Source: Aequorivita sp. | GTDB lineage: Bacteria; Bacteroidota; Bacteroidia; Flavobacteriales; Flavobacteriaceae | DNA: 20,731 nt | Direction of reading: 5' to 3' | NCBI GenBank assembly: GCA_020435865.1 | Contig: JAGQYZ010000050.1 | Span: 1-20,731 of the forward strand | In this document: positions 15,806 through 20,731 of the stretch, piece by piece | Numbering within the stretch: position 1 is the stretch's first letter | How the letters are laid out: each line of letters opens with the position of its first letter | The notes under the pieces: generated by a model | What the model was told of the DNA's origin: nothing | The model's database searches: none | What the model saw: only the letters and a program-made list of their open reading frames with translations | Made by a program: the position numbers and the translations under genes

Positions 15806-16397
15806 TGTTTTGATTTTTAAGTTCTTTTAATTTGTTTTTTAGTTTGAACAGCAAATCCAAACGCATTTTCAAATTATCAATCAGCGCAGTTACGGTAGCT
15901 TCTGTGGGCCCAATTTTACTTAGTTCAGCATTGAGCGAGTTGTATTCCTCATTCAGTTCAGCAAGCCGTTCCAAATAGCCAGCTACCAAATCTTTGTTGT
16001 CATCATTTATTGTTAAGGAAGCCAATTGCACATTGATGCCAGTCATATAGTATTCTTCCACTTTTTTAAGATCTGGTGAAATGTCTGCCAAAGTAAGTTT
16101 TGGAGTATTGGCATTTTCTGCATTTTCAGAAGTGTTTTCAACTATAGAATTATCAGGATGTTCCGAAATTGCAGAACCTTTTTTTAACAGTTGCTGGTAG
16201 CCAAAAAAGCTCACGGCCACTAGTATAACAAGCATTGCTGCAATTTTTAACCAAGGAATGGAAGTGGTTTTTATTTCAGAATTATTTTCTGAGAAAGCCT
16301 TATCCAATTTGGCCTCAAAGCGCTCTTGATGCCCTTCCCGAAGCCTGGGCTTTTCCCACTCATAGTCTTCAAGCATTTTTTTAATATCCTGTGCCAT
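15777..16397 (-). CDS. Membrane protein in anti-sigma factor position
   Basis: A 206-residue protein with a charged N-terminal cytoplasmic segment (residues 1-45), one membrane helix at about 48-67 (PWLKIAAMLVILVAVSFFGY) and a periplasmic domain. The periplasmic part has a low-complexity stretch rich in Ser, Glu and Asn, then an amphipathic helical region (YLERLAELNEEYNSLNAELS, LIDNLKMRLDLLFKLKNKLK). It overlaps the ECF sigma gene by 17 bases and the next gene by 29 bases, so translation of all three is tightly coupled. Position, topology and a cytoplasmic N-terminus of about 45 residues agree with a transmembrane anti-sigma factor. No zinc anti-sigma motif (HxxxCxxC) is present, so the assignment rests mainly on context. 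The long helical C-terminus could sense envelope state. Confidence 0.75.
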   Translation of the reverse strand: MAQDIKKMLEDYEWEKPRLREGHQERFEAKLDKAFSENNSEIKTTSIPWLKIAAMLVILVAVSFFGYQQLLKKGSAISEHPDNSIVENTSENAENANTPKLTLADISPDLKKVEEYYMTGINVQLASLTINDDNKDLVAGYLERLAELNEEYNSLNAELSKIGPTEATVTALIDNLKMRLDLLFKLKNKLKELKNQNNEEFKAIQT

Positions 16398-16926
16398 AAC
16401 GCAAGTGTTTAAGTTTTTCTTTCAATTTCGTTTTCCCTCGGTGTAGGTACGTTCTCGATGCATTTTCAGAAATCTGCAGTATTTCTGAAATTTCCTGATG
16501 GTCATACCCTTCCAATAAAAACAGTTTTACTGTTGTTTTATAATTGTCTGGAAGCTCGTCAATAGCAGCCAAAACTTCTGAAACCATAGTTTCATCAGCA
16601 ACTGACCAATTGATCTCATCTTCAACAATTGTAAAAACTTCTTCATCTAAAGATTGTAACTCCAACTTTTTAGACTTGATGCTGTCAAGGCAAGTATTTA
16701 TTACAATCCGTTTTAGCCAAGCCCCAAAGGTGACGTCTCCTTTAAACTGACTAAGCTTTTTAAAAGCTTTAATGAAAGCTTCTTGCATCGCATCTTCCGC
16801 GGCCGCGGTGTCCTTTAAATATCTATGAGCTATTACATACATGCCGTCACAATATTTTCCATAAAGCGCCATTTGTGCTTTGCGGTTGCTTTGTTTGCAT
16901 TGCTCGATAAGAAGTAAATCGGACAA
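16381..16926 (-). CDS. ECF-type RNA polymerase sigma factor
   Basis: A 181-residue sigma-70 family protein of extracytoplasmic-function type. Region 2 spans about residues 10-85: MALYGKYCDGMYVIAHRYLK, then AAEDAMQEAFIKAFKKL and the core-binding and melting part TFGAWLKRIVINTCLDSIKS. Region 4 spans about 115-172: AIDELPDNYKTTVKLFLLEG, then the helix-turn-helix DHQEISEILQISENASRTYL and the RGKTKLKEKL end. Regions 1.1 and 3 are missing, as expected for ECF factors. It is the first gene of a three-gene operon with overlapping reading frames. A sequence resembling an ECF promoter precedes it, which suggests autoregulation. The operon pattern (sigma, membrane protein, secreted adhesin-like protein) is common in Flavobacteriia and is usually linked to envelope stress; the specific trigger is unknown. 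Confidence 0.95.
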   Translation of the reverse strand: MSDLLLIEQCKQSNRKAQMALYGKYCDGMYVIAHRYLKDTAAAEDAMQEAFIKAFKKLSQFKGDVTFGAWLKRIVINTCLDSIKSKKLELQSLDEEVFTIVEDEINWSVADETMVSEVLAAIDELPDNYKTTVKLFLLEGYDHQEISEILQISENASRTYLHRGKTKLKEKLKHLRYGTGY

Positions 16927-16959
16927 ATTTGATGGTTTTTTTGGTTGCTGTTCCCCTAA

Positions 16960-16987
16960 AAGACGATAAATAAAACTAGTTGTTGCA
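16960..16987 (-). promoter_or_regulatory. ECF-like promoter of the sigma operon
   Basis: On the minus strand, TGCAAC (16987-16982) and CGTCTT (16965-16960) are separated by 16 bases. The AAC-type -35 and CGTC-type -10 elements at this spacing fit ECF promoters and not the Bacteroidota housekeeping pattern. Transcription would start near 16953, giving a leader of about 27 bases before the ATG at 16926. Autoregulation by the encoded sigma factor is inferred. Confidence 0.6.
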
Positions 16988-17282
16988 AATTTTGAAATAT
17001 TTTATTGAAAATTATATCTAATTTATAACCAATTGAGGTTGTTCAACCTAGAAAACTGCTCTTAAGCTTTTTGTGTAAATTTTTTAAAACACTGAGCTTA
17101 AAATTTTCATATATTTGAGCAATAAATCAAAGTTGGCTTTATAAAAGTTTTCGGTTACTTATCTCCCCTCTATTTATTCTGGCATAAAAAATGCATAACT
17201 TGTTATAGTTAGCTTTAAATCCTTGTTAGTTAAATTTTTAAAAAAGAAAGTTAAAGAATTTTATACAAGTTTATTTTTCAAT
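16988..17282. other. Intergenic region between divergent operons, no gene seen
   Basis: The gap from 16927 to 17306 (380 bases) holds promoters at both ends and no plausible reading frame in its AT-rich middle. A short inverted repeat AGGTTG/CAACCT around TT (17036-17049) lies about 50 bases upstream of the ECF promoter and could be an operator. Nothing else stands out. Confidence 0.5.
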
Positions 17283-17290
17283 TAACTTTG
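17283..17290 (+). promoter_or_regulatory. Candidate -7 box of the four-helix protein gene
   Basis: TAACTTTG matches TAnnTTTG exactly, and transcription would start near 17297, about ten bases before the ATG at 17307. No TTG is found at the -33 position, so the promoter is weak or activator-dependent if real. Confidence 0.45.
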
Positions 17291-17306
17291 GTAAAACCAT
17301 TCAAAT

Positions 17307-17828
17307 ATGAAAAAGAAATACGCAGATTTTGACAAACTAAACCGCTTATTGGTGGCTTGTTTTGAAGCAGAAAAGTTATACTACAACGCTGCTCAAGATG
17401 CACAAACCACAGACCTGAAACGGTTTTTGAACTATATGGCTGTTGAAAGAAACAGAATGAGCCACGACATTTCCAACGAACTTCACTCGCGAGATATTGA
17501 ACCTTTAAAGGAAGATGCCGAAAAAGGAAACCATGGCCGTACTTGGCAAGAAATAAAAGAAGCTTTGGAATATTTTGATGCCGAAACCATCGTGAATTCC
17601 TGTATAAATCGTGACCGCAATAACATTAAAAGATATGACGAGCTTTTGGAACGCAAGGAATTGCCAGACACCATCCTCGAAATTCTTGAAAAGCAAAAAT
17701 ACCAATTAGAATGGTATATAAAACAAGCTGCATTGCAGCCCAAGAAAAGTCCTTTTGTGGAAGAAAAAAAAGAAGACCCAAAAAAAGAGGATGATAAAGG
17801 AAAAGTGATAAAATTAAAAGCAATGTAA
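17307..17828 (+). CDS. DUF2383-like (PA2169-type) four-helix-bundle protein
   Basis: A 173-residue soluble, strongly helical protein. Residues 1-145 match the PA2169/DUF2383 family pattern: LNRLLVACFEAEKLYYNAAQ, then TTDLKRFLNYMAVERNRMSH and HDISNELHSRDIE, then HGRTWQEIKE, and last NCINRDRNNIKRYDELLE with YQLEWYIKQAALQ. Glu residues in the first two helices (CFEAEK, AVERNR) sit where a ferritin-like fold could bind metal, but whether this family does so is not established here. A Lys/Glu/Pro-rich tail follows from residue 147. The family is widespread, often stress-associated, and poorly characterised. It is transcribed alone, divergent from the ECF operon and convergent with the Ohr gene. 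Confidence 0.88.
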   Translation: MKKKYADFDKLNRLLVACFEAEKLYYNAAQDAQTTDLKRFLNYMAVERNRMSHDISNELHSRDIEPLKEDAEKGNHGRTWQEIKEALEYFDAETIVNSCINRDRNNIKRYDELLERKELPDTILEILEKQKYQLEWYIKQAALQPKKSPFVEEKKEDPKKEDDKGKVIKLKAM

Positions 17829-17829
17829 A

Positions 17830-17863
17830 CCAAAAAAGCCCCGAACTTTCGGGGCTTTTTTGG
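17830..17863 (+). terminator. Bidirectional terminator between four-helix protein and Ohr genes
   Basis: Nearly perfect 34-base palindrome: arms CCAAAAAAGCCCCGAA and TTCGGGGCTTTTTTGG around CT. The T-run occurs on both strands, one base after the plus-strand stop and 16 bases after the Ohr stop, so it can serve both convergent genes. Confidence 0.93.
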
Positions 17864-17879
17864 TTATATACTTTTCTGC

Positions 17880-18305
17880 CTACTCATCAAGTAATAAATT
17901 CAGGTTTACAGTAATGTTATCTTGTGTAGCTTTTGAAAATGGGCAAATTTTGTGTGCACTTTTTATAATACTCTCTCCAGTTTTCACATCTACTCCAGGA
18001 AGGTAGCAATCTAACGTTGCCTCTAGAAAAGCACCATCTTCATCTTCACAGAATCCAATGGTTGCCGTAATACTGCAATCTTCTGAAAGTTCAATTTTTT
18101 TCTTTTTCGCTATAACTTGCACTGCCCCACCAAAACAGGCTGCATAGGCTCCTCCGAAAAGCTGCTCTGGATTTATGCCTTTACCACCATCACCACCCAT
18201 TTCTTTTGGAACAGAAAGATCTAAATCAAGTTTCCCATCATCAGTAGTTAAATGCCCTTTTCTTCCTCCTACTACTGTAGTTGTTGCTTCGTATAAAGTT
18301 TTCAT
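17880..18305 (-). CDS. ohr: Organic hydroperoxide resistance protein (OsmC/Ohr family)
   Basis: A 141-residue OsmC-superfamily thiol peroxidase that reduces organic and fatty-acid hydroperoxides in the cytoplasm. The two catalytic cysteines are visible as C57 in YAACFGGA and C121 in HKICPFSKAT. The supporting residues are R15 (VVGGRKGH) and E48 (NPEQLFGG), as in Ohr enzymes, and the PEQLFGGAYAACF block is diagnostic. Length is typical. I start it at the ATG at 18305, giving MKTLYEATTTV, the usual Ohr beginning; an upstream in-frame ATG at 18338 would add eleven unrelated residues. An AT-rich inverted repeat (AAAATTA-T-TAATTTT, 18321-18335) lies between the two ATGs and could bind an OhrR-type repressor, but no ohrR gene is present here. 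Divergent from meaB. Confidence 0.93.
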   Translation of the reverse strand: MKTLYEATTTVVGGRKGHLTTDDGKLDLDLSVPKEMGGDGGKGINPEQLFGGAYAACFGGAVQVIAKKKKIELSEDCSITATIGFCEDEDGAFLEATLDCYLPGVDVKTGESIIKSAHKICPFSKATQDNITVNLNLLLDE

Positions 18306-18399
18306 TTTTTTCTGAATTTTAAAATTATTAATTTTCAAGATACTGCGTAAAAGCCATTATTAAAAGAACATATTCATAAAATTGTCCTAAATTCACGCT

Positions 18400-19482
18400 G
18401 TGGCAAAGAAGAAAAAAAATACAAGTGCATTAAACGAAATAGAAGGGGTTTCGCAACCCGAAACCTTAAACAAAGCGTTTGTGAAACATCATAAAGCCCT
18501 TAAAAAGAAAGCTTTTTCAGTAGCCGAATTGGTTTCAGGAATCTTAAACCAAAACCAAACTGCCCTTAGCCGTGCCATTACAATTATTGAAAGTACGGCT
18601 CAAAAACATCAACAACAAGCAAAAGAAATTATTGAAAACTGTTTGCCCCATGCCAATAACTCAATTCGTATTGGCATTACAGGTGTTCCCGGTGTAGGCA
18701 AAAGTACTTTTATAGAAAGTTTTGGAAAATATTTAGTTTCAGAAGGTAAAAAAGTTGCAGTGCTTACCGTAGATCCTAGTAGTAGTATAAGCAAGGGAAG
18801 TATTTTGGGTGATAAAACCCGAATGGAAGATTTAGTTAAAGAAGAAAATGCATATATCCGCCCTTCCGCAAGCGGTGACACATTGGGAGGTGTAGCTCGA
18901 AAAACACGCGAGACCATTATTCTTTGTGAAGCCGCAGGCTTTGATGTTATTTTGATTGAAACCGTTGGCGTAGGCCAAAGTGAAACCGCAGTACATTCCA
19001 TGACCGATTTCTTTTTACTGCTTAAACTTGCTGGAGCAGGTGACGAACTGCAAGGCATAAAACGCGGCATTATGGAAATGGCAGATTCCATTGTTATCAA
19101 CAAAGCAGATGGCGAGAACTTGAAAGCCGCAAAATTTGCAAAAACCGAATTCAACCGCGCACTTCACCTTTACCCTGCCAAAGAAAACGGATGGACACCA
19201 AAGACATTTTTATGTAGCGCACTTAAAAATGAAGGAATTTCTGAAATTTGGGAAGTAATTTCAGAATATTTTGAAACCGTAAAAAACAATGGCTATTTCC
19301 AAAAGAAAAGAAAAGACCAGAACAAGTTTTGGTTGCTGCAGACCATAGAAAATAGGTTGAAAAGTGAGTTTTATGCAAACTCTTTAATCAAAAAAGAATT
19401 GGAAGAACAGTTGAAAGCTATAGACGAAAACAAAACAACACCTTTTGAAGCTGCTGAGAAATTATTGAAACTACCTAAATAA
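18400..19482 (+). CDS. meaB: MeaB/ArgK-family GTPase (methylmalonyl-CoA mutase chaperone)
   Basis: A 360-residue G3E-family P-loop GTPase that protects and reactivates the adenosylcobalamin enzyme methylmalonyl-CoA mutase. Visible motifs are the P-loop GVPGVGKST (residues 95-103), the MeaB-specific VDPSSSISKGSILGDKTRM with nearby RPSASGDTLGGVARKTRE, the G3 segment IETVGVGQSE, FLLLKLAGAGDELQGIKRGI, and the G4 motif NKAD (234-237). Length is normal. The start is GTG at 18400, giving MAKKKKNTSALNE; no ATG gives a better N-terminus. The mutase genes are not in the window, so the partner lies elsewhere on the chromosome. It is divergent from ohr and convergent with the lipid kinase; no strong terminator follows, only a weak TTTTGG/CCAAAA hairpin at 19488-19506. 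Confidence 0.96.
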   Translation: MAKKKKNTSALNEIEGVSQPETLNKAFVKHHKALKKKAFSVAELVSGILNQNQTALSRAITIIESTAQKHQQQAKEIIENCLPHANNSIRIGITGVPGVGKSTFIESFGKYLVSEGKKVAVLTVDPSSSISKGSILGDKTRMEDLVKEENAYIRPSASGDTLGGVARKTRETIILCEAAGFDVILIETVGVGQSETAVHSMTDFFLLLKLAGAGDELQGIKRGIMEMADSIVINKADGENLKAAKFAKTEFNRALHLYPAKENGWTPKTFLCSALKNEGISEIWEVISEYFETVKNNGYFQKKRKDQNKFWLLQTIENRLKSEFYANSLIKKELEEQLKAIDENKTTPFEAAEKLLKLPK

Positions 19483-19525
19483 GAAGATTTTGGCTATAAC
19501 CCAAAAATTATTCCTTCCATTCACT

Positions 19526-20413
19526 TTATTGAACACAGACATTCAAATTCTTTGGATGAATTGAAATCTCAATTCTTGGTTCTTTCGGAATAAAAACCTC
19601 CCCATCTTTTTGGGCCTTTAAAATTGTATTGTCCAAACTTTTAATTTCCAATGTGGTAACTTGTTCAAACTTTACTTCCTTCATCCAATGTTGTTTTTTG
19701 AAAAGAAAAAGCATTGTAAAAATGAAAAGTTTAAAAGTTGAAAGTTCAGGAACAATAACCACATCAAGCAATCCATCTTGCAAAGATGCGTGCGGAGTCA
19801 GACTCATTTTATAACCCATTTCGTTGCTATTTGAAACAAAAAGCAAAAAAGGCGAAATCCGTTTGGTGGTTCCGTTGTATCTAAGTTCCACTACATTTTT
19901 ATAGTGATATTTTCTTAGTGTTCGCAATGTGGATTTTACATAACTAAAAAGCTGACGGGTAGTATTTTCCTCAAAATCCGAGATTACATGTGCATCAAAT
20001 CCGAAGCCTGTATTGCTAAAAAAAGGTTTGCCATTTATTGTACCCGTATCTATTGCAATCGCATTTTGACGTTTAATTATATCAAATGCTTTTTTTAAAT
20101 TCTTCGGAATTTTTAGATTGGAAGCCAAGCCATTGCCCGAGCCCATTTGCAAAATGCCCAAAAGAACTGATGTATTCACTAAGGAGGAAGCAACTTCATT
20201 AATGGTACCATCACCACCGCAAGCCACAATAATTTGCGCGCCTTCTTCAATAGAAGCTTTTGTGAGGTCTGTGGCATGCAACACAAATTCTGTTTTTTTT
20301 ATTGAAACCGAATATTGCTCTTTTGGAAAATAGGTTTCCAACAAAGTTTTGGAAAGTTCATTTTTACCTTTCCCAGCAATGGGGTTTACAATAAAATGGA
20401 TTTTAGTCCTCAA
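19526..20413 (-). CDS. Diacylglycerol-kinase-family lipid kinase (YegS/DgkB-like)
   Basis: A 295-residue cytosolic or membrane-associated lipid kinase of the DAGK_cat family. The N-terminal nucleotide-binding part has FIVNPIAGKGK near residue 8, the signature GGDGT at 66-70, and MGSGNGLASNL at 90-100. The C-terminal half is the usual beta-sandwich lid, with DTGTINGKPFFSNTGFGFDA, then SNSNEMGYKMSLTPHASLQDGLLDVVIVP and KAQKDGEVF. Members phosphorylate diacylglycerol, phosphatidylglycerol or sphingoid lipids; the substrate cannot be told from sequence. The predicted start is TTG at 20413, immediately following the TGA of the upstream epimerase gene (20414-20416), so the two are translationally coupled. 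Because the conserved KIHFIVNP block starts within five codons and no ATG is available, TTG is the best choice. Confidence 0.93.
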   Translation of the reverse strand: MRTKIHFIVNPIAGKGKNELSKTLLETYFPKEQYSVSIKKTEFVLHATDLTKASIEEGAQIIVACGGDGTINEVASSLVNTSVLLGILQMGSGNGLASNLKIPKNLKKAFDIIKRQNAIAIDTGTINGKPFFSNTGFGFDAHVISDFEENTTRQLFSYVKSTLRTLRKYHYKNVVELRYNGTTKRISPFLLFVSNSNEMGYKMSLTPHASLQDGLLDVVIVPELSTFKLFIFTMLFLFKKQHWMKEVKFEQVTTLEIKSLDNTILKAQKDGEVFIPKEPRIEISIHPKNLNVCVQ

Positions 20414-20731
20414 TCAAAACTGTTTAGTTTTAAACCAATTTGCCTGTGCAATCAACCCTTCTTTCAAAGTAGTTTGCGGGTTATAGCTAAGTAGTTTTCT
20501 GGCTTTGTCAATATTCGTTTTGGTTCGCGATTGGTCACCAGCGCGCGGTGGTTTCTTTTCGGTTTCAATTTTTGTCTGAAGAATTTCTTCAACAGTAGCT
20601 ATTCCTTGAGCAGTGGTGCTTTCGGTCTCGGTTCCGAAGTTAAAAATCTCGCCGTTGCAGACTGTTTCCTTTCCAAAAACACTCACAATTCCGTCCACAA
20701 TATCCTGCACATAGGTAAAGCTTCGCAAATG
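20414..20731 (-). CDS. Sugar-nucleotide epimerase/dehydratase, C-terminal part (5' end outside window)
   Basis: The last ~105 codons of an extended short-chain dehydrogenase acting on nucleotide sugars. The frame is open to the window edge, and the TTG at 20728 is not a real start (the reading is HLRSFTYVQD). RSFTYVQDIVDGIVSVF is the conserved motif that lines the substrate pocket, followed by IFNFGTETES (typically the FN-G element). The tail RAGDQSRTKTNIDKARKLLS and NPQTTLKEGLIAQANWF matches the family's C-terminal PGD(Q/V) and Trp-Phe end, as in UDP-glucuronate 4-epimerase-like or dTDP-glucose dehydratase-like enzymes. The exact reaction cannot be decided without the N-terminal Rossmann part. 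It appears to form an operon with the lipid kinase. Confidence 0.88.
   Translation of the reverse strand, partial: HLRSFTYVQDIVDGIVSVFGKETVCNGEIFNFGTETESTTAQGIATVEEILQTKIETEKKPPRAGDQSRTKTNIDKARKLLSYNPQTTLKEGLIAQANWFKTKQF

Noticed and set aside
18609..19154. 181-codon open frame on the minus strand inside meaB
   Set aside because: It fully overlaps the well-conserved MeaB sequence, is rich in Ser and Pro in a shadow-frame manner, and has no recognisable motif.

Overview
The window is chromosomal DNA from a member of the Bacteroidota, most likely a Flavobacteriaceae. The signs are low G+C content, secreted proteins ending in type IX secretion (T9SS) sorting domains, a SecA without a C-terminal zinc tail, a Reg_prop/Y_Y_Y sensor kinase, TPR-AraC regulators, and TAnnTTTG-type promoters with little Shine-Dalgarno sequence. 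No tRNA, rRNA, insertion sequence, prophage or CRISPR array is visible. Genus cannot be fixed from this window.

Layout. (1) 1-1016: the 3' end of secA, with a terminator it appears to share with the convergent gene. (2) 1097-7218: a regulatory and secretion locus. A large membrane sensor kinase (minus strand) is divergent from two T9SS cargo genes (plus strand), followed by a NarL/LuxR-type response regulator. Each cargo gene is preceded by nearly the same ~48 bp module: a CCACAT-N4-ATGTGG palindrome fused to a -33/-7 promoter at fixed spacing. This is the strongest candidate for an undescribed regulated system here. (3) 7336-8570: a DUF1579-like lipoprotein and a DUF4199-like membrane protein. 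(4) 8612-14139: a membrane TPR-AraC regulator translationally coupled to a TPR-only relative, then an 885-residue T9SS protein whose Asp-box propeller sits inside HAF-type repeats. (5) 14387-16926 (minus strand): an ECF sigma factor, a membrane protein in the anti-sigma position, and a secreted adhesin-like protein. The last is split by an in-frame TGA that replaces a repeated tryptophan codon. An ECF-like promoter lies upstream of the sigma gene. (6) 17307-20731: a DUF2383-like four-helix protein, an Ohr-type peroxidase, the GTPase MeaB, a diacylglycerol-kinase-family lipid kinase, and the 3' end of a sugar-nucleotide epimerase/dehydratase.

How the parts may work together (inference). The kinase and response regulator flank the two cargo genes and are the natural candidates to act on the duplicated palindromes, with the kinase gene possibly autoregulated because one palindrome lies just upstream of it. 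The ECF sigma factor probably drives its own operon under restraint from the membrane protein encoded next. The TPR-AraC pair may control the adjacent large secreted protein, but no direct sequence evidence links them.
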